Part shown: one piece after another, positions 46,397 through 55,633 of the stretch
Layout of the letters: every line of letters starts with the position of its first letter
How positions within the stretch are numbered: position 1 is the stretch's first letter
DNA from: an uncultured Paracoccaceae bacterium
Lineage (GTDB): Bacteria > Pseudomonadota > Alphaproteobacteria > Rhodobacterales > Rhodobacteraceae
Reading direction: 5' to 3'
DNA: 64,000 bases
Assembly (NCBI GenBank): GCA_951812305.1
Contig: CATOSB010000004.1
Span: forward strand, 992,001 to 1,056,000
Position numbers and translations under genes: made by a program
Notes under the pieces: model-generated
The model's database searches: none
Told to the model about the DNA's origin: nothing
The model's input: only the letters and a program-made list of their open reading frames with translations

Positions 46397-47586
46397 CTTA
46401 CCACCCTTCAAAATTTCCGGATCTGATTTGACGTTTGTCTGATCTGTGTGATTCAAGGAGTCTCCACTGCTGATATTGGAGGCTGGTTTGTTGGGAAATG
46501 TTTGTTTTTCAGAGCTTTATTCGAAGGTTGAGGCGGATTTTCAGGACCGCTTGCTCGGGTATCACAAGTCGCGCCGGGAGGGATTGTGCATCATAGCAAG
46601 CGTGATTTTGAACACGCGCAGCGTCAATCTGATGGAAAATGCGGCTGCTCTGCCCCGCGATATCGGCTCTGTGGACCACCGCTATCAATACATTTCGCGG
46701 GTTCTGGGCAATCCTCACATCGATACTGATGAGATCATGCAGGCCTATGTTGGTGAAATTTTCCGCCGCCAGTGTGAGGCCGGAGAAACGATTGTGGTGG
46801 CCCTTGATCAAAGCAAGCTCAACGAAGGGCATGAGGTTTTGATGTTATCGGTGCGGATGCGGGATCGGGCCCTCCCGGTCGCCTGGCGTGTACGCCAGAC
46901 CAAAGGGCCGATTGGATGGCGCGTGCAACATGAGCTTTTGGAAGCAGTCCGCCCATGGCTCCCGGCGGATGCGCGTGTGTTGCTGGCGGGAGATCGGTTT
47001 TATGGAACCGCCCGATTGGTCGCATGGTGCCAGGAGGCTGGATGGGACTACCGGCTGCGCATGAAGGGAAATATCACACTGCAACATCAGGGTGGCGAGA
47101 TGATGACGCGCGAAATTGCCCAACTGATGCCCGAAGGGCTTGTAAACGCTGAGCTTTACGGAACGGGCGTCTTTAGCAACATTGGAGTGCTTCACGAAGA
47201 GGGGCACAAAGAGCCTTGGATTATTGCCATGAATGCAGCACCGTCCGAGTACAAGGTGCTCGATTATGGAATGCGTTGGGGAATTGAAGCCATGTTCTCC
47301 GACTTCAAAACCCGGGGCTTTGAAATTACTCAAAGCCAGATCAAAAAGCCGGATCGATTGGCCCGCCTCATTTTGGTGCTGGCAATCGCCATGTACTGGG
47401 CTGTTTCAACCGGAGCAAACGAAGAGCACCACGTCGCAATACGCGGCGAAAAAAGGGGATTCGAAAAGCCCGAAGGTCCTTATGCTCTCTCTTCAAGACA
47501 GGCCTTCGTGCTATCCGACGATGCCTCGCAGGTTATGCCAAAATCCCCAAGCTCTGGGATGTCTGGCTAAATTGAAGGGTGGTAAG
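46397..47586 (+). mobile_element. IS4-like element inserted in eutC
   Basis: This 1190-bp element has perfect ends CTTACCACCCTTCAA and TTGAAGGGTGGTAAG. It has a 9-bp target duplication GGTCGAGGC (46388-46396 and 47587-47595). One transposase gene fills it. Excising the element and one duplication restores eutC exactly. Confidence 0.95.
46476..47570 (+). CDS. IS4-family transposase
   Basis: This is a 364-residue DDE transposase with VVALDQSKLNEGHEVLMLSV (first Asp), VLLAGDRFYGTARLVAWCQ (second Asp, DRFYG motif) and GMRWGIEAMFSDFKTRGFEI (Glu in the Y-(2)-R-(3)-E-(6)-K-like block). It is intact. No second copy is in the window. Confidence 0.92.
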   Translation: MEAGLLGNVCFSELYSKVEADFQDRLLGYHKSRREGLCIIASVILNTRSVNLMENAAALPRDIGSVDHRYQYISRVLGNPHIDTDEIMQAYVGEIFRRQCEAGETIVVALDQSKLNEGHEVLMLSVRMRDRALPVAWRVRQTKGPIGWRVQHELLEAVRPWLPADARVLLAGDRFYGTARLVAWCQEAGWDYRLRMKGNITLQHQGGEMMTREIAQLMPEGLVNAELYGTGVFSNIGVLHEEGHKEPWIIAMNAAPSEYKVLDYGMRWGIEAMFSDFKTRGFEITQSQIKKPDRLARLILVLAIAMYWAVSTGANEEHHVAIRGEKRGFEKPEGPYALSSRQAFVLSDDASQVMPKSPSSGMSG

Positions 47587-47595
47587 GGTCGAGGC

Positions 47596-48268
47596 TGTAT
47601 TTCTTGACAACGGCTATCTCACCGATATCCGCACAGCAGCAGCAGGAGCGGTCGCCGCGCGGCATCTGGCACCAGCAAACGTTGAAACGGCAGGTGTAAT
47701 CGGCACCGGTGTACAGGCACGGTTGCAAATGCAGGCCGCGCATCTTGTACGGCCCTTCAAACATCTGCTCGTGTATGGGCGTGACCCTGCCAAAGCGGCG
47801 GTCTGTGCGGGCGATCTGGCCGATAGTTTGGGCATCGAGGTGGACGTGGCGAGCGGCGCCGCCGACCTCGTTGCGCGATCGCAATTGGTGGTGACGACCA
47901 CGCCGTCCCGTGAACCGGTGATATTGGCGGATTGGTTGCATCCAGCGCTGCACGTCACAGCGATGGGCTCAGATCAGACCGGAAAGAACGAGATTGACCC
48001 AATCGCGCTGGCGGTCAGCGACCTATACGTCGCCGACCGGCTGAGCCAATGCGAGGTGTCGGGCGAGTTGGAGGCCGCGCTGGCGGCTGGTCTCACACCT
48101 AAGGAAACAGCTGAACTTGGCGATGTGATTTCGGGCAAACATCCCGGCCGCACCTCAGACGCCGGCATCACCATCGCCGATCTGACCGGAACAGGCGCTC
48201 AGGACACCGCCATCGCATCCCATGTTCTCGCAGCAATGGGCGCGGCGGGGACGGTCATTTCGACATGA
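47596..48268 (+). pseudogene. eutC: Ornithine-cyclodeaminase-like EutC, C-terminal fragment
   Basis: This fragment carries the Rossmann NAD-binding part (VIGTGVQARLQMQAAHLV), VVTTTPSREPVI and GSDQTGKNEIDP. It continues the frame broken at 46396. An internal start could give a truncated protein without the first 100 residues, which contain substrate-binding Lys and Arg, so function is unlikely. Its stop overlaps the next gene by 4 bp. Confidence 0.9.
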
Positions 48269-49023
48269 GGCTCGGCGTATTTCAATCTGCTTGCGGTGGG
48301 TGCGATTTTGAGCGGCGGATTGAACGCCTCGATGCCGCTTTGACCGGCCAGTCATTGGATCTGGTGGTTTGTCCGGAACTGTTCGCGAACGGGTATCATA
48401 TCGAAGGCGATCATCGTGACGTCGCCGAACCCGTCGAGGGTCGATATTTTCAAAGCATCGCACTATTGGCCCGCCGACATAAAACGGCGATTGCCTTTGG
48501 TTATCCGGAGGCCGCAGAACAAACGTTCAATTCCGCTGCAGCGATCGGCGCAGATGGAATACTTCTTGCCAATCATCGAAAGCGCGTGGTCGCTCCCGAC
48601 AGCTTTGAGGAGCACAGCTTCGCGACTGGCAAAACGCCCACAATCTTTGATTTGGCCGGTCTGCGGATCGCCGTCGCCATATGCTATGAAATCGAATTTC
48701 CCGAAACCGCTCGGGCTGCTGCCAAGGCTGGCGCAGACCTGTTAATCGCACCAACGGCGCTGGTCGACGCTTGGCCCATTGTTGCAGAGCGGCTCATACC
48801 CACGAGGGCCTTCGAGAACGGGTTTTGGCTGGCCTATGCCAACCACGGCGGCCACGAGTTGAGCCATCGCTATCTGGGTGGCAGCCGCATCGTTGCGCCC
48901 AACGGCATCGAAGCAGCAATTGCCGGACAGGGCGAGGAATTGATCACGGCCCGGATCGACAAGGCCGCCGTGACCTCTGCACGGAACCGGCTGCCATACT
49001 TGCGCGACTGCGCTGTTCTGTGA
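48265..49023 (+). CDS. Carbon-nitrogen hydrolase (nitrilase superfamily)
   Basis: This 252-residue enzyme has the Glu-Lys-Cys triad: VVCPELFANGY (Glu), LLANHRKRVV (Lys) and VAICYEIEFPE (Cys). It overlaps eutC by ATGA and is therefore part of the eut-type operon, where it may hydrolyse an amide or carbamoyl intermediate. Expression could be polar-affected by the IS4-like insertion upstream. Confidence 0.88.
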   Translation: MRLGVFQSACGGCDFERRIERLDAALTGQSLDLVVCPELFANGYHIEGDHRDVAEPVEGRYFQSIALLARRHKTAIAFGYPEAAEQTFNSAAAIGADGILLANHRKRVVAPDSFEEHSFATGKTPTIFDLAGLRIAVAICYEIEFPETARAAAKAGADLLIAPTALVDAWPIVAERLIPTRAFENGFWLAYANHGGHELSHRYLGGSRIVAPNGIEAAIAGQGEELITARIDKAAVTSARNRLPYLRDCAVL

Positions 49024-49172
49024 CGGTTGCTGTCCATGTCTTGTCGGTGCCGGACATGCCTGGGGTGACCTGTGGGTGTCTGAACGGTCCAGTACGACCG
49101 TATGAGGCGCAAGTTTACTGAAACCGCAAAGCGTTCTAGAGTTCCTTGTGCCTGCTGCCACAGGAGAGTCTC

Positions 49173-49916
49173 ATGATCCTTTATCCCCTGATCGAACTTC
49201 AGGAAGGCCGCTGCGTCAGCCTGTTTCGTGGCCGGCTGGACGAGCCGCATTTCTGGCATGTCGATCCGGTTGAAAAAGCCTGCTCATTTGCTGCTGCCGG
49301 TGCCGAATGGATGCATATCACCGATTTCGACGCAATCAGCGGCGATTTCCGCAACCACGATCTGATCCACGAGATCATCGTGGCCGCCGGTATCCCGGTG
49401 CAGATCGGCGGCGGGATCAGGTCGATTGCCCATATCGACAATTGGATTTCCGAGGGTGCCGGGCGCGTTGTCGTCAGTTCGCTCGCCGTGCAACAACCCG
49501 AGGTGGTGAAACATGCCGCGCGCGCCAATCCTGACCAGATTGTTGTGTCCATCGACGTCTATCAGGGCCATGTGGTGGGCGAGGGTTGGCGCGAGCAAAG
49601 CGCATATTTGCCATCCGACATCGTGAAAGCCTTTGACGGCGTTCCGCTTTCGGCCTTTGTGGTGACGGATATCGACGCCGATCTTGAAGAATCCGAGGAC
49701 AGTCTGGCGCTGATCACGCAGATCGCCGGTGAAACGAAGACCCCTGTCATCGCACGCGGGCTGTCTCGGTCGCTGGATGATCTGTCACGAATGAAATACG
49801 TGCCCTACCTGACGGGGGCCATCGTCGGGCGGGCGTTGTTTGATCACAGCATCGATCTTGCCGAGGCGCTGGAACTGGCCAAACCAGAGGCGGAACCGAA
49901 GGCGGAATTCCTGTAG
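49173..49916 (+). CDS. HisA-like TIM-barrel paralogue
   Basis: This 247-residue (beta-alpha)8 barrel is related to the histidine enzyme HisA. It starts MILYPLIELQEGRCVSLFRG; in HisA the catalytic base is Asp in the IPAIDL-DG motif, here Glu. It keeps VQIGGGIRS (phosphate loop), VSIDVYQG and VTDIDAD, but lacks the usual TDISRDGT loop. AGGAGAG precedes the ATG at 49173. It stands alone, away from his genes, so a role outside histidine synthesis is likely. Confidence 0.8.
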   Translation: MILYPLIELQEGRCVSLFRGRLDEPHFWHVDPVEKACSFAAAGAEWMHITDFDAISGDFRNHDLIHEIIVAAGIPVQIGGGIRSIAHIDNWISEGAGRVVVSSLAVQQPEVVKHAARANPDQIVVSIDVYQGHVVGEGWREQSAYLPSDIVKAFDGVPLSAFVVTDIDADLEESEDSLALITQIAGETKTPVIARGLSRSLDDLSRMKYVPYLTGAIVGRALFDHSIDLAEALELAKPEAEPKAEFL

Positions 49917-50002
49917 GCGACTGGATTGACGAAACGCGCCCAGTTTCAGCGAATTGGCATTATGCGGCCATTCTCTTAGATAACCTGAGTTCTGGATAAG
50001 CG

Positions 50003-50069
50003 CTATATCTGGTATTCGACCTGCCTGATTGTTTCCGGCACGGTTATGGGTCCCATTTTAACTTTGGTT
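50003..50069 (-). pseudogene. IS982-family transposase, C-terminal end
   Basis: This short piece (VKMGPITVPETIRQVEYQI, stop at 50003) is the continuation of the transposase at 53188..54022. It is separated by the tandem IS66 array. The joined protein has 297 residues. Confidence 0.85.
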
Positions 50070-51586
50070 GTAACTCCCAAGCACCCTGTCCGATAGGGTT
50101 GCGGGGTTTTGTTCCGTCAGAGCCGTGCGATGATCTGAGGTGGTGACAGGGTCAGGATTTCCAGGATGTTGAACCGGTGTTTTCTGGCCGTCGAGATGAC
50201 GGACCTGATGTCGGCGAAGACCCGCGCGCCCTCGAGGGTGCGGAAGGTGCCCGAGATTTTCATGCGCAGCTTCATCATGCGCAGGTCCTGTTCGGCCTGA
50301 TTGTTTGTGAATGGGACCGCGAAGTCGGCGATGAATCGCAAAACGTCATCGCGGTAGTCACGCAGGCGGAGGAGCAGGTTGTGGCCTGGCCGCCTGGCTT
50401 TTCGGCCGCGGGTGCCGGGGCTTTTGGCCAGCGGGGGCCGGCGTTCGTGGAAGGCGAGCCCCTTGGCGAGGATCGCCATGTATCTGGTGACTATACCCTG
50501 GCGAACCAGTTCCGGGAGTTCGGTCTCGCCTTGATCCTGAGCCGCGCATCTGAGCTGATTGGCGCTATGAAGCACTGCGCTCATCTCCGTCGCCCAAGGC
50601 TCTTTTTCGATCTCTTCGATGGCCTTGAGTTCGCGCAAGTGATGCGCCCCGCAGAGGGCGTGGGCGTCCACTCCGCTCATATGGGCGTAGTAGGGTTTCC
50701 AGTGATCATGAATGATCGTCCCGCCGGTCAGGAAGGTTGGAACAGCACCGCGTTTGGCGCTGATGCGGTAATGGGTGAAGGCGGTATCGCAGATCGTGTG
50801 CAGCCAGTGCAGCTTGCCGGCAACACGAAGTCCGGTCTCGTCCAGATGCCGAACGCCGCCTTCGGCAAGCCGGGCGAGAATGTGTTCAACCACGACACCC
50901 ATCTTATTTGCCGCGCCGCGCGTCCAGTTGGTCACGCTGGCCGCGCACAAGCTGGTGGCCCCAAACAGGTCGCGCATAAGCTGGCAGACCCGATCCTCGG
51001 GTATCAGCTGCTGAACATTGCAATAGACCGCCACTGCCCGCATGCGCGTGCCATATTGCACATGCGCGGCCACGCCATCGGGAAAGCCAGCCGTCGTCGT
51101 GGCTCGACAATGGTCGCAACAATAAACCGCCGCCTGATGCTCGGTGACCTCCAGGCGTGGCGCAGGCAAGTCGAACACCTGACGCTTCTCGATCCCTTTC
51201 ACCATCTCCGCCGTCAGGGCGCTCTGACAGGCGCTGCAATGCGTCGCCTCATGCCGTTCGACAAAGTCGGGTGTTGACGTCTGGCGCAGGGTGTCGCCCC
51301 GGTGGCCAACTTGGCCGCCACTTTTCTTTCCGGATTTGCCACGCAGGCTGCGCGGGGCTGGCTTCTTCAGGCCATCACTTGAAGGGGGCTTGCTGCTATT
51401 GCTGCTGTTCTTGGCCAACTGTCGGCGCAGGTCCGTGATCTCTTCCGCCATGCTCGCCAACGCAGCTTCAAGCTCAGCGATCCGACGCAGAGCCGTGGCG
51501 AGAAGTTGTTCAAGGGCGGCAACCTGATCCATCCCACCACTGATTCAGAGAAATCAACCCGGCGCCACAGAATTCAGACAAGAAAG
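50070..51586 (-). mobile_element. IS66-like element, copy 2 (right end missing)
   Basis: The left end GTAACTCCCAAGCACC is present, but the element stops after ACAAGAAAG, about 83 bp short of its right end, where copy 3 begins at once. The 8-bp duplication CTTTGGTT (50062-50069 and 53188-53195) flanks the two-copy array as a unit. Its transposase gene is complete. Confidence 0.93.
50117..51532 (-). CDS. IS66-family transposase TnpC, copy 2
   Basis: This 471-residue transposase is nearly identical to copy 1. It carries Arg in HERRPPLAKS but shares a silent T (Val/Ile codon region near 50492) with copy 4 rather than copy 1. The catalytic motifs are intact. Because its element lacks the right end, it could only act on other copies. 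Confidence 0.95.
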   Translation of the reverse strand: MDQVAALEQLLATALRRIAELEAALASMAEEITDLRRQLAKNSSNSSKPPSSDGLKKPAPRSLRGKSGKKSGGQVGHRGDTLRQTSTPDFVERHEATHCSACQSALTAEMVKGIEKRQVFDLPAPRLEVTEHQAAVYCCDHCRATTTAGFPDGVAAHVQYGTRMRAVAVYCNVQQLIPEDRVCQLMRDLFGATSLCAASVTNWTRGAANKMGVVVEHILARLAEGGVRHLDETGLRVAGKLHWLHTICDTAFTHYRISAKRGAVPTFLTGGTIIHDHWKPYYAHMSGVDAHALCGAHHLRELKAIEEIEKEPWATEMSAVLHSANQLRCAAQDQGETELPELVRQGIVTRYMAILAKGLAFHERRPPLAKSPGTRGRKARRPGHNLLLRLRDYRDDVLRFIADFAVPFTNNQAEQDLRMMKLRMKISGTFRTLEGARVFADIRSVISTARKHRFNILEILTLSPPQIIARL

Positions 51587-53187
51587 GTAACTCCCAAGCA
51601 CCCTGTCCGATAGGGTTGCGGGGTTTTGTTCCGTCAGAGCCGTGCGATGATCTGAGGTGGTGACAGGGTCAGGATTTCCAGGATGTTGAACCGGTGTTTT
51701 CTGGCCGTCGAGATGACGGACCTGATGTCGGCGAAGACCCGCGCGCCCTCGAGGGTGCGGAAGGTGCCCGAGATTTTCATGCGCAGCTTCATCATGCGCA
51801 GGTCCTGTTCGGCCTGATTGTTTGTGAATGGGACCGCGAAGTCGGCGATGAATCGCAAAACGTCATCGCGGTAGTCACGCAGGCGGAGGAGCAGGTTGTG
51901 GCCTGGCCGCCTGGCTTTTCGGCCGCGGGTGCCGGGGCTTTTGGCCAGCGGGGGCTGGCGTTCGTGGAAGGCGAGCCCCTTGGCGAGGATCGCCATGTAT
52001 CTGGTGACGATACCCTGGCGAACCAGTTCCGGGAGTTCGGTCTCGCCTTGATCCTGAGCCGCGCATCTGAGCTGATTGGCGCTATGAAGCACTGCGCTCA
52101 TCTCCGTCGCCCAAGGCTCTTTTTCGATCTCTTCGATGGCCTTGAGTTCGCGCAAGTGATGCGCCCCGCAGAGGGCGTGGGCGTCCACTCCGCTCATATG
52201 GGCGTAGTAGGGTTTCCAGTGATCATGAATGATCGTCCCGCCGGTCAGGAAGGTTGGAACAGCACCGCGTTTGGCGCTGATGCGGTAATGGGTGAAGGCG
52301 GTATCGCAGATCGTGTGCAGCCAGTGCAGCTTGCCGGCAACACGAAGTCCGGTCTCGTCCAGATGCCGAACGCCGCCTTCGGCAAGCCGGGCGAGAATGT
52401 GTTCAACCACGACACCCATCTTATTTGCCGCGCCGCGCGTCCAGTTGGTCACGCTGGCCGCGCACAAGCTGGTGGCCCCAAACAGGTCGCGCATAAGCTG
52501 GCAGACCCGATCCTCGGGTATCAGCTGCTGAACATTGCAATAGACCGCCACTGCCCGCATGCGCGTGCCATATTGCACATGCGCGGCCACGCCATCGGGA
52601 AAGCCAGCCGTCGTCGTGGCTCGACAATGGTCGCAACAATAAACCGCCGCCTGATGCTCGGTGACCTCCAGGCGTGGCGCAGGCAAGTCGAACACCTGAC
52701 GCTTCTCGATCCCTTTCACCATCTCCGCCGTCAGGGCGCTCTGACAGGCGCTGCAATGCGTCGCCTCATGCCGTTCGACAAAGTCGGGTGTTGACGTCTG
52801 GCGCAGGGTGTCGCCCCGGTGGCCAACTTGGCCGCCACTTTTCTTTCCGGATTTGCCACGCAGGCTGCGCGGGGCTGGCTTCTTCAGGCCATCACTTGAA
52901 GGGGGCTTGCTGCTATTGCTGCTGTTCTTGGCCAACTGTCGGCGCAGGTCCGTGATCTCTTCCGCCATGCTCGCCAACGCAGCTTCAAGCTCAGCGATCC
53001 GACGCAGAGCCGTGGCGAGAAGTTGTTCAAGGGCGGCAACCTGATCCATCCCACCACTGATTCAGAGAAATCAACCCGGCGCCACAGAATTCAGACAAGA
53101 AAGAAAAAAAACACGCGCAAAATGGCAAATTCGACTCACCATAAAACTGACAATAACACTCAAACGTGGGGGGTGCTTGGGAGTTAC
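51587..53187 (-). mobile_element. IS66-like element, copy 3
   Basis: This is a complete 1601-bp copy (one extra A in the A-run near 53104) joined head-to-tail to truncated copy 2. Its right end is followed by the CTTTGGTT duplication inside the IS982-like transposase gene. Confidence 0.94.
51634..53049 (-). CDS. IS66-family transposase TnpC, copy 3
   Basis: This is an intact 471-residue transposase with Gln in [10 protein letters not shown], shared with copy 4. The DDE blocks [19 protein letters not shown] and [12 protein letters not shown] are unchanged. Confidence 0.95.
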   Translation of the reverse strand: MDQVAALEQLLATALRRIAELEAALASMAEEITDLRRQLAKNSSNSSKPPSSDGLKKPAPRSLRGKSGKKSGGQVGHRGDTLRQTSTPDFVERHEATHCSACQSALTAEMVKGIEKRQVFDLPAPRLEVTEHQAAVYCCDHCRATTTAGFPDGVAAHVQYGTRMRAVAVYCNVQQLIPEDRVCQLMRDLFGATSLCAASVTNWTRGAANKMGVVVEHILARLAEGGVRHLDETGLRVAGKLHWLHTICDTAFTHYRISAKRGAVPTFLTGGTIIHDHWKPYYAHMSGVDAHALCGAHHLRELKAIEEIEKEPWATEMSAVLHSANQLRCAAQDQGETELPELVRQGIVTRYMAILAKGLAFHERQPPLAKSPGTRGRKARRPGHNLLLRLRDYRDDVLRFIADFAVPFTNNQAEQDLRMMKLRMKISGTFRTLEGARVFADIRSVISTARKHRFNILEILTLSPPQIIARL

Positions 53188-54022
53188 CTTTGGTTTTCCC
53201 GAGCATATAGGCTGCGACACACGAGATGAGGTGTACGAATGCGTTGGCAGGCGATCTGTGTCGAGTGTGTTCCAGTCCCATGCTGGTTTTCAACTTATCG
53301 AACAGAGTTTCGATGATGAACCGCCTTCGCAACAGGATTTTGTTCAGGATTGGCAGGAGATAGTTTTTCATGTTGCGGCGAATGCCGGTGACGAGGTGGA
53401 GCCCACGCTGCCAGAGCCGTTGGAAGAGGGATTTGGAGATATAGCCCTTATCAGCAAATATTTTGCCTTCGGGGCCCGCGATCATGGCTTCAAACGGCTT
53501 TCGATCATCGACATTACCTGCCGTGATTTTGACGGCCATGATCTCCCCCTTGTTGTTGATGATTAGATGCAGTTTGAAGCCAAAGAACCAGCCCATTGTG
53601 CTGCGACCGCGCTTTGCCAGCCCCTTGAAGACCTTGTTTCGATTAATGCGGGCATTGTGGCAGACCGCGAGCTTAGTGCTGTCGGCAAAATAGACGCCGG
53701 TTTTTTCACCGCTGAAGCAGTGCAGCAGTATGCAAAACGGCACCATTAATCTTGGCATGAGGCTGACAAACCGACCATAGCTCGGGAGGTTGCCAAAGCA
53801 GTCACGGTATTTCTGCTCAACGCCATAAATCCAATAATGTTTGAAGTCCTTGAACGGCGACAAGTGAAACAAGACCATGATGAACAGGCTCTCCCCCAGG
53901 GTCAGCTTGCCGGAGCGAAGCCTCTGACGACCCGAGGGGATCAACCGGTGGCGCTCCCAGTCCTCGTAGGTTTTTGCAAAATCATCGAGACAGACAAAAA
54001 GTGCGGTGTTAGTGATCGACAT
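53188..54022 (-). pseudogene. IS982-family transposase, main part interrupted by IS66
   Basis: It starts [22 protein letters not shown] and carries the IS982 catalytic blocks: [16 protein letters not shown] (first Asp), [13 protein letters not shown] (second Asp) and [25 protein letters not shown] (Glu). The frame is cut after MLGKTK by the IS66 array and resumes at 50061. The frame can be read into the array, but that tail is not native. Confidence 0.9.
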
Positions 54023-54150
54023 GAGTGGCGGTCCATATTGTGTCGCTTTTGAACCTTGAATCATGGGGCAACGTACCTGGAAACCCCTCTCACCCCATAC
54101 TAATCACGGGGGCATTCAGGCTGGTCAACACGGGGCAAAAGGTGCGCGCC

Positions 54151-54591
54151 ATGGAGAACAACTTCCCAATCAACGAAGATCTCGCTTATGAGAAGATCCG
54201 GGACCTCATGTTCGACATGATGGAAGAGGACCCCAACCGTTTCTACGCCCTCACGGATAAGCTCAATGAACTGGCTGCGCTCCCTAAAAGAACCATGACA
54301 CTTGTGCTCGATCTGATGGCTGCCACTCCCTTTCAGGTGATCATCCCGAAACACGTACGGAAAAATGACCCTGATACATTCAAAGCAGATCACGAAACCG
54401 TTTCAAATGTTCTATTTCTTGGAGAGTTTGGCGGAATTGCCGTTGAACTGGAGCCAAATGAGGCTTTGAGAGAACCGAGGATCATTTCCATAACAATGGT
54501 GGAAATCCCTCATCGCAACCCTCTGCGAAAAAGGGTCAACGAGTATCGTAAAAAACGAATCAAAAAACTACGAAAAAATTCTGTCGAGTAG
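54151..54591 (+). CDS. Uncharacterised 146-aa protein inside the IS982-like element
   Basis: The ATG at 54151 is preceded by AAAGG and starts MENNFPINEDLAYEKIRDLM. The sequence is acidic and helical at the N-terminus (MMEEDPNRFYALTDKLNELAAL) and strongly basic at the end (RKRVNEYRKKRIKKLRKN). I see no known domain. It is divergent from the transposase and lies inside the right terminal repeat, so it behaves as a passenger gene. An earlier in-frame start at 54025 would overlap the transposase start. Confidence 0.6.
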   Translation: MENNFPINEDLAYEKIRDLMFDMMEEDPNRFYALTDKLNELAALPKRTMTLVLDLMAATPFQVIIPKHVRKNDPDTFKADHETVSNVLFLGEFGGIAVELEPNEALREPRIISITMVEIPHRNPLRKRVNEYRKKRIKKLRKNSVE

Positions 54592-54629
54592 TGCACTGGT
54601 GACGCCAACGTCTTATCCAGAATCGGGGT

Positions 54630-55193
54630 TAATAGGTAAAGCCGTCGAGCGGCATCTTGGCGACCTGATAGATAGTTGAGCCATTCACCAGTGCGCTGGC
54701 GTTGATCAGCACCCCGTCGATTTCGATGGCGTGGTCAGGCGAGACAAACAGGTTGCGCGCTGGCACATCATCGGCAATTGCTCCGGCGCTGATGCAGATC
54801 GGGTTGATCTTTGCGGGGTGCACGAAACGCGGCGCGATCTCTTGCCGGCCAAGCCATTGCACATTGGTCTCTCCACCATCGGCGGTCCGCAGACGCATGC
54901 CGGGCAATACGTCCTCTACCGCTATGTCGCCATTAGCGGTGGCGATGCGGGTGCCCGCGCAAAAACAGTTCAACGCATTTGCGCTCAGTTCGTTGACACC
55001 GAAAGAGTCCCGATTGACGCTAAGCGTCGTGAACCGGATCCCGTTGATGTTCGGGGCAACCACTGCGAACGTGAAGTTCTGATTGGAACTGGTCTGGTTC
55101 GCGAAGGCAGTTGTGGCTGCCGCAACGCCGCCTCCAGTAGTCAGATACTCGATTCTCGCGGAGGCGAACGATGGCGCAGCAAGCCCAAAAAAG
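54630..55193 (-). pseudogene. Hint-domain protein, C-terminal part (truncated)
   Basis: This part contains the Hint (hedgehog/intein-like) domain common in Rhodobacteraceae surface or secreted proteins: NCFCAGTRIATANGDIAVEDV, WLGRQEIAP and FVSPDHAIEIDGVLINASALVN. It continues in frame from 59137..59482 (STSFFG joined to LAAPSFASARIEY), cut by the IS1595-like element. The C-terminus is lost at KMPLDGFTY, where the IS982-like end supplies a stop. An internal start could still give a 144-residue Hint fragment. Confidence 0.88.
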
Positions 55194-55307
55194 GGGAATT
55201 ATATACCAAAGTCACAAAAGCGACAGTTTTACGCAACGGAGGTCGTTTCTATTAGATGTTGTCAACATAAATATGCTATGTTCTAAGCAGAAAAAAAGGA
55301 CATCGCC

Positions 55308-55574
55308 ATGCAACAGACTGAAGCGTTGAAAATTGTAGTTTACAAAGAAGAAGAAAAATTCGTCGCGCAAGCGGTGGATTTTGATATCTGTACGCAAGCC
55401 GATGACATTGAGACTTTGACTGCACGCATGGATTGCCTAATCGAAGTTGAGTTAAGGGCAATGCAGGAAAGTGGTCAACAGGTTGACCCAGCCCCAAAAA
55501 GATTCCACAACATGTGGGAGCAAAATCAACGGCTGTCAGATAGTGCTAACGAGTACAAGGTGGTGGCCGCATAA
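55308..55574 (+). CDS. HicB-like small protein (antitoxin-type fold)
   Basis: This 88-residue protein has VVYKEEEKFVAQAVDFDICTQADDIETL, the strand-strand-helix pattern of HicB/DUF1902-like proteins that partner RNA-cleaving toxins. AAGGA precedes the ATG. It is followed after 17 bases by an 84-codon gene now split by IS66, so the two form the cargo operon of IS1595-like copy B. It runs opposite to the transposase, unlike the cargo in copy A. The antitoxin role is inferred. Confidence 0.72.
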   Translation: MQQTEALKIVVYKEEEKFVAQAVDFDICTQADDIETLTARMDCLIEVELRAMQESGQQVDPAPKRFHNMWEQNQRLSDSANEYKVVAA

Positions 55575-55591
55575 CAAGCTAGGCCTTTATT

Positions 55592-55633
55592 ATGTCTGCA
55601 CCCTTCGCGCCCTCTCCAAAATTTAGAGAATAC
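55592..55633 (+). pseudogene. Second HicB-operon gene, N-terminal fragment
   Basis: Fourteen codons (MSAPFAPSPKFREY) lie before the IS66-like insertion. Skipping the element and one GAGAATAC duplication, the frame continues at 57242 (LEWARKEADCEVSEG). The intact product would have 84 residues and ends PKTPDSYI. It does not show the standard HicA motif, so its class is uncertain. Confidence 0.8.

Larger units (their letters stand above)
49983..54629 (-). mobile_element. IS982-like element, interrupted by IS66 copies and carrying an extra gene
   Basis: The ends are imperfect inverted repeats: ACCTGAGTTCTGGATAAG at the left and the complement of CTTATCCAGAATCGGGGT at the right, 14 of 18 matching. 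Without the IS66 array it would be about 1.5 kb, longer than typical IS982 (about 1 kb) because a 146-aa gene lies between the transposase start and the right end. The flanks share no target duplication. The right flank is the cut end of a Hint-domain gene, so a deletion or rearrangement has occurred here. Confidence 0.8.

Noticed and set aside
53027..53187. C-terminal tail of the IS982 transposase frame reading into IS66
   Set aside because: The sequence belongs to the IS66 right end; the native C-terminus resumes at 50061.
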